Both the position numbers and the translations under genes were made by a program. The notes beneath the pieces are model-generated. The model worked only from the letters and a program-made list of their open reading frames with translations. It searched no databases and was not told the origin of the DNA. 64,000 nucleotides of DNA from Lachnospiraceae bacterium (GTDB lineage: Bacteria > Bacillota > Clostridia > Lachnospirales > Lachnospiraceae): NCBI GenBank assembly GCA_017626325.1, contig JAGAIZ010000003.1, forward strand, positions 62,001 through 126,000. Reading direction: 5' to 3'. This document shows, one piece after another, positions 18,042-27,483 of the stretch (position 1 is the stretch's first letter; each line of letters opens with the position of its first letter).

Positions 18042-19043
18042 ATGGCACGCAGAACCTTATACGGAACTGTTATTGTAACATACAGATGCAACGCGCATTG
18101 TAACATGTGCGACTGCTTCCGGGATCCTACCAGACCGGAGGAGGAGATTACTTTAGAGGACATCAGGAAACTGCCGGAGATGGCGTTTACGAATATTACC
18201 GGCGGCGAGCCTTTTATCAGACAGGATATCCCCGATATCGTGCGGGAGCTTTACAAGAAATCTGACAGAATTGTCATTTCCACCAACGGTTATTTTACGG
18301 ACCGCATTATCGCGCTCTGCAAAGAATTCCCGAAGGTAGGCATCCGAATCAGTATCGAAGGGCTGCAGGAGACGAACGATAAGATTCGCGGCATTCCTGA
18401 CGGCTTCAACAGAGGCTATAACACTTTAAAGACACTGGTGGAGATGAAGCACCCGGACGTGGGCTTCGGCATGACGGTGCAGGATATGAACTGTGAAGAT
18501 CTGGTGCCGCTTTATCATATTGCCAACGATATGGGCATGGAGTTTGCCACGGCGACCCTGCACAATTCCTTTTATTTCCGCAAGACGGATAATAAGATTG
18601 ACGATAAGTATAAGGTGGCGCAGAATTTCGAGAAGCTGATTAACGAATTGTTGAAAAGCAAGTCGCCCAAGAAGTGGTTCAGGGCTTATTTTAACCACGG
18701 CCTGATCAATTATATCTATGGCAATAAGAGGCTGCTGCCCTGCGATATGTCCAGGAATGCCTTTTTCATCGACCCGTTCTGCGACGTGATTCCCTGCAAC
18801 GGTATGGAGCAAAAAGCGGTGATGGGCAATCTCCGGGAACAGAGCTGGGACGAGCTGTGGAACTCAAGACAGGCGGAGGAGGTGCGCAGATGTACGAAGA
18901 ATTGCGACAGAAACTGCTGGATGATCGGCAGCGCTTCGCCGGCGATGCATAAGTATATCTGGGTGCCCGGCTGGTGGGTAATCAGGCATAAATTCTTAAA
19001 GGGCGGCAAATACAGCCTGAAAGAAAATAAATATATTAAATAG
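18042..19043 (+). CDS. Radical SAM/SPASM-like enzyme
   Basis: 333 residues. The [4Fe-4S] cluster motif CNAHCNMC gives Cys16, Cys20 and Cys23 (CX3CX2C), followed by ITGGEPF (SAM-binding GGE) and STNG. The C-terminal third has a Cys-rich region (LPCDMS, DPFCDVIPCNGM, CTKNCDRNCW) like the auxiliary-cluster SPASM domain. Strong GGGAG site before ATG 18042. Family members carry out radical modifications of peptides, proteins or sugars; embedded between two GT4 genes it may modify a sugar or a lipid-linked intermediate, which is inference. The substrate is unknown. A second, differently built radical SAM protein is at 60311. Confidence 0.85.
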   Translation: MARRTLYGTVIVTYRCNAHCNMCDCFRDPTRPEEEITLEDIRKLPEMAFTNITGGEPFIRQDIPDIVRELYKKSDRIVISTNGYFTDRIIALCKEFPKVGIRISIEGLQETNDKIRGIPDGFNRGYNTLKTLVEMKHPDVGFGMTVQDMNCEDLVPLYHIANDMGMEFATATLHNSFYFRKTDNKIDDKYKVAQNFEKLINELLKSKSPKKWFRAYFNHGLINYIYGNKRLLPCDMSRNAFFIDPFCDVIPCNGMEQKAVMGNLREQSWDELWNSRQAEEVRRCTKNCDRNCWMIGSASPAMHKYIWVPGWWVIRHKFLKGGKYSLKENKYIK

Positions 19044-19102
19044 CAGAGCACTTTTGCTTTGTTTGAAACGGGAGCATCAGATTTGAAAGGAAGAGGACGC
19101 AT

Positions 19103-20245
19103 ATGAGATTTCTGTATGTAGCCCCGCGCTATCATACCAATCAGATGGATATTATGAAGGGGCTGACAGAGCATGGACATGAGGTCCTGTTTATCAGCCA
19201 CTATGCGGCTATCATAGAAGATTATTCGTATGTGACTCCCGTGGTGCTGGGCTACTCGCCCCTTTATCGGCTGATCGACTGGCTGTATGTGAAGGTGATT
19301 CACAGGAAGGACCCTACGGCGATTGTGTTTAAAATCCAGCATGGTTTCCCGCCCATCGGTAAGCTTCGCAGGCTGATCTGTGATTTCCGGCCGGATGTGG
19401 TCATACTGCGGGAACGTTCCGTGTATTCCATGGCGGCGTACCGGATCTGCCGCAGGAAGGGCTATCCCTGTATCCTATACAATCAGAACCCGCTTTGGTC
19501 CGCGCCCGCGAAGACAGATCTGCCGCACCGCATAGCGGATAAGCTTTCGCCGAAGGTGCGCATGACCCCGGTTATGGGGAGGAAGAAGCCGGGGACGGCG
19601 ATTCGGGAGAATGATTATTTCGTGCCCTTTGTGGCAGAGCCGCAGAGAGCGCCCGGGGAGAGAGATTATTTTGCACAGGATACGATACATATTCTCTGTA
19701 TCGGCAAATACGAGATCAGAAAGCATCATCTGATGATGGTGGAGGCTGTAAGCAGGCTGCGGGAGAAATACCGGCTCCATCTGACGCTGGTAGGAGAAGC
19801 TACGAATCATTTCCAGAAGGAATACTGCGAGCAGGTTAGAGAATGCGTGAAGGCGCATCATGCGGAGGATATCGTCACTGTGAAGACCAATGTGCCAAGA
19901 AACCAGATGGAGAGAGAATATCTGGCGGCGGATGTCTATGTGATTCCAAGCACCCTGGAGATGGCGTCGGTTTCCCAGCTTGAGGCCATGAGCTATTCGC
20001 TGCCGGTGATATGCAGCGATACCAACGGTACCGCCTGTTATGTGGAGGACGGTGTGACCGGATATCTGTTCAAGGACTGCGATGAAGAGGATCTGATTCA
20101 TAAGCTGGACGCGCTGCTGTCCGACAGGAAGCGCATCAGGGCCATGGGAGAAGCAGGGTATCAGGCGCTTGTGAAGAAGTACAATTTTGACAGATACTAT
20201 GAAAGCGTTATGCAGATACGTGAAAAGTGTGAGAAGAATGATTAA
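19103..20245 (+). CDS. GT4-family glycosyltransferase
   Basis: 380 residues. FLYVAPRYHTNQMDIMKGL starts the acceptor domain; LCIGKYEIRKHHLMM starts the donor domain and PSTLEMASVSQLEAMSYSLPVICSDTNG is the signature region, with an E-x7-E-like pair. AGAGG precedes the ATG. The stop overlaps the next gene by eight bases. Confidence 0.83.
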   Translation: MRFLYVAPRYHTNQMDIMKGLTEHGHEVLFISHYAAIIEDYSYVTPVVLGYSPLYRLIDWLYVKVIHRKDPTAIVFKIQHGFPPIGKLRRLICDFRPDVVILRERSVYSMAAYRICRRKGYPCILYNQNPLWSAPAKTDLPHRIADKLSPKVRMTPVMGRKKPGTAIRENDYFVPFVAEPQRAPGERDYFAQDTIHILCIGKYEIRKHHLMMVEAVSRLREKYRLHLTLVGEATNHFQKEYCEQVRECVKAHHAEDIVTVKTNVPRNQMEREYLAADVYVIPSTLEMASVSQLEAMSYSLPVICSDTNGTACYVEDGVTGYLFKDCDEEDLIHKLDALLSDRKRIRAMGEAGYQALVKKYNFDRYYESVMQIREKCEKND

Positions 20246-21176
20246 AAGAAAATTAAAAGACATTCTTGCGGCCATCGTCTATTTCCTGTATGAAAAAGGC
20301 GTCCTGCGTAATTCCATAAGGGTGCATACCATCGACGAGACCATCGACGAGCTCCTGCGGACTAAGAAAAGCATGGTGCGTTTCGGAGACGGCGAAATTG
20401 TCATGATTAAGGGCGTGGATCTGATGCTGCAGAAAGCGTCGCCGGAGATTGCCGGGGGGCTGGCGGAGATTCTGGCTTACCCTTACGACGACCTGATGGT
20501 GACGATTCCCGGCATCTTCGATACGCTTTCGGATCACCGTCCGGCCAGCAGACAGTTCTGGAGGGACCATCTGCTGTTTTGCCGTAAGACTTATGAGAGA
20601 TACTGTAATCCGAACCGGATTTACGGGACGACCTTCGTATCCCGGTGCTATTATTATCCGCAGGACCGGAGCAGATGCGCGGTATGGTTTGCCAAAATCA
20701 AAAAAATATGGGAGAATAGAGACATTGTTATCGTAGAAGGTACGAAGACTCACAATGGCGTAGGAAACGATCTGCTTTGCGGGGCAGGGAGCGTAGAGCG
20801 GATCATCTGCCCGCCCAGCGACGCGTACGGCGCGCTGCCTGAGATCCTGTATGCCTGCGAGCAGTATGGTCAGGACAGAATGTTCCTGTTGTCCGTGGGC
20901 GTGGCGGCGAAGTTTCTCGCCGTGGAATTGTTCCGTAAAGGATACCGGGTGCTGGATATCGGCAATCTGGATCTGGAATACGAGTGGTTCGTCAGACAGG
21001 CGGAAGATAAGATGCCGCTGGCAAAGCACGAGATAACAGGCGAGGCGGCGAACCGGGCAAGAGCCGCACAGGAGAAGCCGGTACAGGTCTATGTGCCGCT
21101 GCCGGAGGGCGGTATGGCGGAACGCCCTGCGATGAGTTATGCCGCATATCTGGAGCAGATTAAGGTGTGGCTGTAG
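20238..21176 (+). CDS. DUF1792/GT-D-type glycosyltransferase (SP_1767 family)
   Basis: 312 residues. MVRFGDGEI near residue 52 contains the DXE motif that defines the GT-D fold group (DUF1792), and IVEGTKTHNGVGNDLL and LLSVGVAAKFLAVEL match later conserved blocks of the family. Family knowledge: the streptococcal DUF1792 enzyme adds glucose to a glycan on a serine-rich adhesin; here a polysaccharide acceptor is more likely from context. ATG 20238 overlaps the previous stop by eight bases, with GAGAAG upstream. Confidence 0.8.
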   Translation: MIKRKLKDILAAIVYFLYEKGVLRNSIRVHTIDETIDELLRTKKSMVRFGDGEIVMIKGVDLMLQKASPEIAGGLAEILAYPYDDLMVTIPGIFDTLSDHRPASRQFWRDHLLFCRKTYERYCNPNRIYGTTFVSRCYYYPQDRSRCAVWFAKIKKIWENRDIVIVEGTKTHNGVGNDLLCGAGSVERIICPPSDAYGALPEILYACEQYGQDRMFLLSVGVAAKFLAVELFRKGYRVLDIGNLDLEYEWFVRQAEDKMPLAKHEITGEAANRARAAQEKPVQVYVPLPEGGMAERPAMSYAAYLEQIKVWL

Positions 21177-21210
21177 TTGGTTAGAAGGAAAAGAAAGCGG
21201 CGAACATCAC

Positions 21211-21807
21211 ATGATTGATTGCAAAGAAACCTATTGGAGATACAGAAAGCAGGATCAGCTTGCCCTGGGCAGACGGCAGGACAAGCGCCCCCGCCTCTTC
21301 GGGGACGAAATCTGGAAGTTTGAGATTCTGCTGCGCAAAATAGAGTATTGCACGAACTGCGGGCATGGTCTTATATGCAAGGCCGTGAATAAATATTATA
21401 AGTTCAAATATCACAGGCTGAGCGTCAGACTGGGATTTACCATTCCGATTAACGTCTTCGGAGAAGGACTTGCGATTCCGCATTATGGTACTATCGTAGT
21501 CCACGGGAATGCGAAGGCGGGCAAAAACTGTCGCCTGCAGGAGGGCGTCACGATCGGAGCGACAGACGGAAGCCATGAGGCGGCCCGTATCGGCGACAAC
21601 TGCTACTTCGGCAGCGGCGCTAAGGTGATCGGGGCTGTGACCATAGCCGACGACGTGGCGGTAGGCGCAAACGCCGTCGTCACGAAGGATATCGAAGAGC
21701 CCGGCACAACGTGGGCGGGCGCACCCGCGCGCAAGATAAGCGACACGGATTCCCACAGCAACCTGTGCAGAGATTTGTTTCAGCAGGAAAGAAGCGCGGA
21801 CAGATAA
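21211..21807 (+). CDS. Serine-acetyltransferase-like hexapeptide O-acetyltransferase
   Basis: 198 residues. From about residue 85 the sequence is a left-handed beta-helix with hexapeptide repeats (IPHYGTIVVH, IGDNCYFGSG, VIGAVTIADD, VAVGANAVVTKD) ending in GAPARKI, the layout of CysE/CapG-type acetyltransferases; IPINVFGEGLAIPHYG is the CysE-like active-site region with the catalytic His. Likely uses acetyl-CoA to O-acetylate a sugar of the repeat unit rather than serine, judged by its surroundings. ATG 21211 was chosen where similarity begins. Confidence 0.82.
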   Translation: MIDCKETYWRYRKQDQLALGRRQDKRPRLFGDEIWKFEILLRKIEYCTNCGHGLICKAVNKYYKFKYHRLSVRLGFTIPINVFGEGLAIPHYGTIVVHGNAKAGKNCRLQEGVTIGATDGSHEAARIGDNCYFGSGAKVIGAVTIADDVAVGANAVVTKDIEEPGTTWAGAPARKISDTDSHSNLCRDLFQQERSADR

Positions 21808-21859
21808 AGGGAACAGGCCAAACGCGGGTACAGCATAAATACGAGGAGTACACTCAGCT

Positions 21860-23635
21860 ATGAGTAAGAAAAAAGAGACAAAGCAGGCAGGGATGCTTGC
21901 CAAATTAGCCTATATTTTCGATAAAAGGGACAAGTGGAAGATCGCGGCGCTTCTGATTGCGGTGATAATCGGCAGCTTCCTGGAATTGTTGTCTGTTACG
22001 ATGTTCATGCCTTTTATCAATATCATTTCCGATCAGTCAGCGATTGGCAAAACCTGGTATTTGAAGCTGGTGTATGATATGTTCGGCTTTTCCTCGCCCA
22101 AGAACTTTATGATCATGCTGACGCTGGCCATTATAGGGGTGTATGTGGTTAAGAACGTTTACCTGATTTTAGAAAAAAATTATATTTTCCGGTTCTCCTA
22201 CCGTACCCAGATGAAGCTTTCCACCAGATTGCTGGATACGTATATGAAAGAACCGTATACCTTTCATTTAAATAAAAATATAGCTACGTTACAGAGAAGC
22301 TTACATGAAGATACGTCGCATTTTATGCAGGTGATTTTGTATTCTCTGGAGCTGGTGGCGGAATTGGCTGTGTGTGTGGTTCTGGTGACCTATTTGATGG
22401 TAGTCAGCAAATCCATTACCATTATTGTACTGGGACTGCTGGTTTTGTGCGTCGGCATTTTTATGCTTATCACCAGGAAATACAGCCGTCAGCTTGGCAG
22501 GGACAACCAGGGCTATCAGGCTAAAATCTTTCAATGGATGAACCAGTCGCTTGGGGGGATTAAGGAAATCAAGATTCTGGAAAGAGAAAGCTATTTTACA
22601 GACGAATTCCAGAAATATTACAGCAAATATGCAAGAGGCCTGCAGATAGCCAGGACGATTTCGATTCTGCCGAAATATCTTGTGGAAGCGGTGGCCATGA
22701 CAGGTATTCTGATTGCGATTGTGGTGAAACTGATATTCGGAGAAGCGGATATGACCTATTATCTGCCGCAGCTTACGGTATTTGCGGTGGCGGCGATGCG
22801 TCTGATGCCCAGCGTGGGGCGTATCAACGAGCATACCACTAACATGCTGTATGCGCTTCCCTCCGTGGAGCTGGTCTATCATGACTTAAAAGAGATAGAG
22901 GATTATATTGAACAGAAGGACCATGAGGTCAGAGAAGAATGGAACCTGCGGGAGGGTATCAGAGTGCAGGACGTCACCTACTATTATCCCGATACGGACG
23001 AACCGGTGATCGACGGCGCTGATTTTGTTATCCCCAAGGGGAAGACAGTCGCGTTTATCGGCTCTTCCGGCGCCGGTAAGACGACTATGGTAGACATTAT
23101 TCTGGGACTTCTTGCGCCCCAGAAGGGAAAGGTTATGGCAGACGATATCAACGTCCATGAGAAGCCTAAGACCTTCCACGGGCAGGTGGGCTATATTCCG
23201 CAGGTGATTTATCTCTCGGATGATACGATCCGCAATAATATCGCTTTCGGCGTTAAGGAGCAGGAGATAGACGAGCAGGCGGTCAGGGCTGCTGTGGAGA
23301 AGGCGCAGCTTACGGAATTCGTCGGCAGTCTGCCCCATGGGCTGGATACCATCGTAGGTGACAGAGGCGTCAGATTGTCCGGCGGACAGAGACAGCGTAT
23401 CGGCATTGCCAGAGCGCTTTACCATGACCCGGAGATACTGGTGTTAGACGAAGCGACTTCCGCGCTAGACAATGAGACCGAATCGGCGGTGATGGAAGCT
23501 ATCGATAAGCTGCAGGGCACGAAGACGATGATCATCATCGCGCACAGGCTGACGACGATCAGAAATGTGGACGTGATCTATGAAGTGGGCGGCGGTAAAG
23601 TGACAGAGAAGAGCAAAGAGGAAGTATTTGGCTGA
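21860..23635 (+). CDS. PglK/MsbA-like ABC transporter (fused permease-ATPase)
   Basis: 591 residues. Six membrane spans fill residues 25-320; the nucleotide-binding domain has Walker A GSSGAGKTT near residue 401, LSGGQRQRIG near 506, Walker B ILVLDEATS near 527 and the AHR H-loop. Half-transporters of this kind act as homodimers; PglK flips lipid-linked oligosaccharides. It is paralogous to the transporter at 50893 along its whole length, for example in the region before the ATPase domain (PQLTVFAVAAMRLMPS against PQLAAFAIAAFRILPS). With Wzx proteins also present, the two classes may serve different glycans. Confidence 0.88.
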   Translation: MSKKKETKQAGMLAKLAYIFDKRDKWKIAALLIAVIIGSFLELLSVTMFMPFINIISDQSAIGKTWYLKLVYDMFGFSSPKNFMIMLTLAIIGVYVVKNVYLILEKNYIFRFSYRTQMKLSTRLLDTYMKEPYTFHLNKNIATLQRSLHEDTSHFMQVILYSLELVAELAVCVVLVTYLMVVSKSITIIVLGLLVLCVGIFMLITRKYSRQLGRDNQGYQAKIFQWMNQSLGGIKEIKILERESYFTDEFQKYYSKYARGLQIARTISILPKYLVEAVAMTGILIAIVVKLIFGEADMTYYLPQLTVFAVAAMRLMPSVGRINEHTTNMLYALPSVELVYHDLKEIEDYIEQKDHEVREEWNLREGIRVQDVTYYYPDTDEPVIDGADFVIPKGKTVAFIGSSGAGKTTMVDIILGLLAPQKGKVMADDINVHEKPKTFHGQVGYIPQVIYLSDDTIRNNIAFGVKEQEIDEQAVRAAVEKAQLTEFVGSLPHGLDTIVGDRGVRLSGGQRQRIGIARALYHDPEILVLDEATSALDNETESAVMEAIDKLQGTKTMIIIAHRLTTIRNVDVIYEVGGGKVTEKSKEEVFG

Positions 23636-23725
23636 CTTTGGCGGGCAGCGCCTTAAAGGGCTGCGCGGCAGGCCATAGAATATCGGCAGCAGCAAGAATT
23701 ATTCAGGGAAAGATCAGGGAACCAT

Positions 23726-25393
23726 ATGCCAAAACCGGATAAAGAAGCGCGTCTCAAAGTACAACTGAACAAAGAACAGGCAGAAGGACTCTTCTATCTG
23801 TCGCTCGTGATGGCGGGGCTTTTCGCGTTCCTTTTCCTGGGCTCGGGAGAGCCGGTGCTGTTTGACGACAGCGGGGCGTATCTGAGAGTGGAGAGAGTGG
23901 AGGGCGTTATGCCCGTATATCCGCTGTTTCTGCTTATCAATCAATATCTGTTCGGGGACGAAAGCTATCTGCAGATCGTGATCGTGGAACAAGCGATTCT
24001 TTCCGTGATCTGCGTTACGTCATGGATTAAGACAATAAAAGAAAAATTTGCGTTAAAATACTGGGAAGCTTATCTGGCATTCGGGCTGTCTCTGATTCCT
24101 TTTACTACGGACATGCCTCTTGCCATGTCTACGCAGGAAATTCTGACGGAAGGAATCGCTTATGGTCTGTTCTATCTGTTTATGAGTATGGTTCTGAAGG
24201 CGGTATGGACGAGAAAATACGAATATCTTGTGGGAACTTACGGTGCAGTGCTGCTGCTTGCGATGGTGCGCTCCCAGCTACAGATCCTGTTCGGCGTCTG
24301 CGGCATCGTGTTTCTGTATATGACCCTTGTAAAGGGGGAACGGAAGAATAAGGCTGCAGTTTGGGGAAGAGTATTATCAGGGCTTGCGGGCTGTCTGATC
24401 ATCAGTCTGCTGGGCGTATTGATGATCTCGAGAATTACGGTCGGTTACAAGGATATGATCAGGAATCATGAAGGCTTCTCCGTGTTCGTTATGCGTGTAC
24501 AGTCTCCTGCGTCCTATCAGTCCTATCTGGAGGAAAAGCTTGCGGAACAGGCAAAGCAGGAAGAAAACGCAGAAACAGAAGCGGCAGGAGAAATCGTCTC
24601 TGACAGCGCAGAAGCGCAGGAAGATACCGGGAAGGACGGGCAGACAGAGACGGAAGAAGAGAAGCTGTTAAGGAAGGGCTTTTCGCCCAGCCAGTATGTG
24701 AGCCTGATTTTCTCCAGAGGAATGTATGAAGCTGATCCGGAGGACGCGGAACTCTTTGAAGACGAGGTCGTGCGGGGACTTTTTCTGGAACTGTACGAGG
24801 CGGCGGATGCGGCCGGCGAACGGTATCCTTACGCGCAGAAGGGGCTGTGGATGTGGAAGGATATCGTCGGCGGGATCGGCAAGGTCGGCAAGACCTGCCT
24901 TAGCGTGCCGTCGGAATATTACGTGGCCAATTATCCCGATATTATCCGGTCGGATGATTTCAGCGATATTCGCAACGCGCATCTGCAGACGATAGGAATG
25001 ACGCTGCTTAAGGAGCATTTCGGGCGTTTCCTGTACCACACGCTGATGCTGCTGCCGCAGGCGTTTATCTGTACCGTATTTTTTCAGATCGCGCCCATTT
25101 ATCTTCTGTGCCATCTGGCCACATTGTTCTTATATGTATCAGCGCTCGCACTTATGGCCTGGGGGTATGCGGATAAGAGGGTTGACAATAAATACGCCGA
25201 ATTCATGGCGCTTGTGCTGGGAACGAATGTAGTTATGGTGCTTATCATATCGCTGGTGTTCTTCGGGCAGCAGCGGTATCTGGTCTACAATTTCGGAATT
25301 TTCTATATCGCGTACGGGCTGCTTGTGCAGCAGTTGTGGAAATGCCGTCTTCGTGACCGGGTGCTTACGAAGCGTGGAAAGCAGGGATTGTGA
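23726..25393 (+). CDS. Polytopic membrane protein, GT-C-like, with an acidic loop
   Basis: 555 residues, not recognised with certainty. About ten to eleven hydrophobic segments; the first extracytoplasmic loop contains LFDDSGAYL, an acidic pair placed like the catalytic loop of GT-C glycosyltransferases, and a later large loop of about 180 residues sits between the seventh and eighth spans. That loop starts with an acidic low-complexity stretch (about residues 272-312, Glu, Gln and Ala rich), probably disordered. A GT-C transferase or other extracytoplasmic glycan-modifying protein is plausible. The next gene, a DPM-synthase-like GT2, could make its polyprenyl-phosphate-sugar donor. Confidence 0.6.
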   Translation: MPKPDKEARLKVQLNKEQAEGLFYLSLVMAGLFAFLFLGSGEPVLFDDSGAYLRVERVEGVMPVYPLFLLINQYLFGDESYLQIVIVEQAILSVICVTSWIKTIKEKFALKYWEAYLAFGLSLIPFTTDMPLAMSTQEILTEGIAYGLFYLFMSMVLKAVWTRKYEYLVGTYGAVLLLAMVRSQLQILFGVCGIVFLYMTLVKGERKNKAAVWGRVLSGLAGCLIISLLGVLMISRITVGYKDMIRNHEGFSVFVMRVQSPASYQSYLEEKLAEQAKQEENAETEAAGEIVSDSAEAQEDTGKDGQTETEEEKLLRKGFSPSQYVSLIFSRGMYEADPEDAELFEDEVVRGLFLELYEAADAAGERYPYAQKGLWMWKDIVGGIGKVGKTCLSVPSEYYVANYPDIIRSDDFSDIRNAHLQTIGMTLLKEHFGRFLYHTLMLLPQAFICTVFFQIAPIYLLCHLATLFLYVSALALMAWGYADKRVDNKYAEFMALVLGTNVVMVLIISLVFFGQQRYLVYNFGIFYIAYGLLVQQLWKCRLRDRVLTKRGKQGL

Positions 25394-25395
25394 TT

Positions 25396-26133
25396 ATGGA
25401 ACAGGCTGAAAAGGTATTGATTATTATACCGGCTTATAATGAGTCGGAGAATATTGAACATGTTGTGAAGCACATGATGGAAGAGGCGCCGCAGTACGAC
25501 TATCTGGTGATCAACGACGGCTCTACGGATAATACGCTGGAGCTGTGTGAGAATGCGCATTTTTCCTATCTGGATCTGCCGATCAATATGGGGATAGGCG
25601 GGGCGGTTCAGGCAGGGTATGTTTACGCCCGTAAGAATCACTATGATATAGCGGTACAGATGGACGGAGACGGACAGCACGATATCGCCTATCTGGACGA
25701 GATGTTAAGGCCTATTCTGAATAAGGAGGCGGACGTGGTGATCGGCTCTCGGTTCCTTGAGAAAGAAGGATTTCAGTCCTCTGCCGGCAGAAGACTGGGC
25801 ATCAATATCCTGAGCGGTCTGATCCGTCTGACTACCGGCCAGCGGATCATGGATGTGACAAGCGGCTACCGGGCGGTCAACCGCATGTTTATCGATATTT
25901 ACAGCAAGGATTATCCCACGGATTATCCGGAGCCGGAGGCTATCGTGGCGGCGATCATGCACCGGGGAAGAGTACGGGAGGTGCCGGTGCAGATGCGTGC
26001 CAGAGAAGGCGGCACCAGCTCCATTACGTTTAAGAAGTCCATTTATTATATGATTAAGGTGACGCTGGCTATTTTGGTCTGCCGGCTGAGTTATGGGGTG
26101 AGGCGAGCCAGGAGAATGGAGAACAGAGTATAG
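25396..26133 (+). CDS. GT2 dolichyl/polyprenyl-phosphate sugar synthase-like
   Basis: 245 residues, GT-A domain only, no membrane spans after it. VLIIIPAYNESENI, VINDGSTDNT at residues 38-47 and DGDGQHD from residue 90 match DPM1-type and bactoprenol glucosyl transferases. It probably makes a polyprenyl-phosphate-linked sugar used outside the membrane by a GT-C enzyme such as its upstream neighbour. ATG 25396 is preferred; a GTG at 25390 overlaps the preceding stop. DUF2304 proteins such as that at 27099 are typical companions of this family. Confidence 0.82.
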   Translation: MEQAEKVLIIIPAYNESENIEHVVKHMMEEAPQYDYLVINDGSTDNTLELCENAHFSYLDLPINMGIGGAVQAGYVYARKNHYDIAVQMDGDGQHDIAYLDEMLRPILNKEADVVIGSRFLEKEGFQSSAGRRLGINILSGLIRLTTGQRIMDVTSGYRAVNRMFIDIYSKDYPTDYPEPEAIVAAIMHRGRVREVPVQMRAREGGTSSITFKKSIYYMIKVTLAILVCRLSYGVRRARRMENRV

Positions 26134-26161
26134 GATTTATAGGAGACAGGGAGATAAGATT

Positions 26162-27070
26162 ATGCTTTTATCAGAGGTGACAGACCGTATAGAAGGGAAA
26201 TTAATTCGGGATGGAGCTTTTCAGACGCTGGAATATTGCACTGGCAGATTAGAGATTCCTTTTTTGACTTTTATGGGGAATGCAAAATTCATCAATCATA
26301 TAAGTCCCTTTGCAAACTGCGTACTATGCAGCGAAGAGCTGGTGGAGGCGCTGCCGGATACTATTGAGGGCGTTTTTGTGACAAAATCGCCAAAGGAAGC
26401 CTTTCAAAGCATTCATAATCGGTTAAAAGACGACAGCCGCTACAAGCCGCCTGTTAAAGAGAATAGGATAGGGGCAGATTGTACGATCAGCATGAAAGCA
26501 AACATAGCGCCGATGGGGGTTACGATTGGAGACAGAGTTATTATAGAGGATAACGTAACGATTTATGAGAATGTAACGATTGGCGATGATTGTATTATAC
26601 GAAGCGGAGCCGTCATAGGCGGTAAGGCGTTTACGTTTGCAAGAACAGAATCTGATGGAATACTGCCCATGGAAGATCTGGGGCGGGTAGTGCTTGGAAA
26701 TCAGGTAGAGGTTTTCTCTTTATCCCATATTGCAAGGGGGATTCTGCCTACGGACACGACGTATATCGGGGATTCCGTGAAGATAGACGCGCTGGTACAC
26801 ATTGGGCACGGAGCTGTAATCGGAGAGCGTACATTGATTGCCGCCTGTGCGATTATCGCAGGCAATGTGTCGATAGGAGCGGATTCATGGGTTGGTATCA
26901 ACGCTACGATATCTAATCGGATTCGGGTTGGCAGGAAAGCAAGAGTCAGTCTTGGAAGTGTAGTGACTAAGGATGTGAAGGATGGACAGACTGTTACGGG
27001 TAATTTTGCGATAGATCATACGGATTTTATTGGTAACTTGAAAACTATGCTTGCGAAGGAAAAGAATTAG
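26162..27070 (+). CDS. LpxD-like left-handed beta-helix acyltransferase
   Basis: 302 residues. Residues 1-100 form a small alpha/beta domain like the uridine-binding domain of LpxD; from about residue 100 hexapeptide coils run almost to the end (IGADCTISM, VTIGDRVIIED, IGDDCIIRSGAVIG, VLGNQVEVFSLSHIARG, IGHGAVIGERTLIAACAII). The His in HIGHG is placed as the catalytic base of LpxD. Lipid A is not expected in this organism, so N- or O-acylation of a UDP-amino sugar is likelier; it could supply the WbpD-type acetyl step for the 3-amino sugar made at 32980. The AT content rises from this gene onward. Good RBS-like GGGAG upstream. Confidence 0.78.
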   Translation: MLLSEVTDRIEGKLIRDGAFQTLEYCTGRLEIPFLTFMGNAKFINHISPFANCVLCSEELVEALPDTIEGVFVTKSPKEAFQSIHNRLKDDSRYKPPVKENRIGADCTISMKANIAPMGVTIGDRVIIEDNVTIYENVTIGDDCIIRSGAVIGGKAFTFARTESDGILPMEDLGRVVLGNQVEVFSLSHIARGILPTDTTYIGDSVKIDALVHIGHGAVIGERTLIAACAIIAGNVSIGADSWVGINATISNRIRVGRKARVSLGSVVTKDVKDGQTVTGNFAIDHTDFIGNLKTMLAKEKN

Positions 27071-27098
27071 TTACTTGCAGAAGGAATGGAGGATTAGT

Positions 27099-27479
27099 AT
27101 GATACCTTCTACGCTTAGAATTACGTTGATCGCTGCGGTAATCTGTTATTTTGTTATTATTTTGTATTTTTTGAAGCAGCGTGCGCTGAATTTGAAGTAT
27201 ACTTTATTATGGTTGTTAGCCGGCGCCGTTATGGGAATTCTCGTGATAGTGCCTGAACTGCTTACGGCGATTATCCATATATTCGGGATTCAGGATAATA
27301 TGAACGGTTTGTTCATATTCTGTATCGGATTTATTATTATGATATTGCTGTCTCTGACTTCGATCGCTTCCAGACAGAACTGTAAGATCAGGACGCTTAC
27401 GCAGGAATTAAGCATTCTTGACAAGCGGGTGCGGGAGCTAGAAGCACAGACCGGAGAGCATGAGACAATAAAGGAATAA
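27099..27479 (+). CDS. DUF2304 family membrane protein
   Basis: 126 residues. Three hydrophobic helices (about residues 5-24, 33-52 and 64-85) and a short coiled tail with SRQNCKIRTLTQELSILDKRVRELE, the recurring pattern of DUF2304. GGAGG (27088-27092) lies 6 bases before ATG 27099; the frame upstream overlaps the preceding gene. Family members occur next to polyprenyl-phosphate sugar synthases and are thought to anchor or assist them; this fits the GT2 at 25396 two genes upstream. Confidence 0.8.
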   Translation: MIPSTLRITLIAAVICYFVIILYFLKQRALNLKYTLLWLLAGAVMGILVIVPELLTAIIHIFGIQDNMNGLFIFCIGFIIMILLSLTSIASRQNCKIRTLTQELSILDKRVRELEAQTGEHETIKE

Positions 27480-27483
27480 GGAT

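Noticed and set aside
26162..27070. True LpxD of lipid A synthesis
   Set aside because: No other lipid A genes and a probable Gram-positive host; the fold is shared by many sugar acyltransferases.
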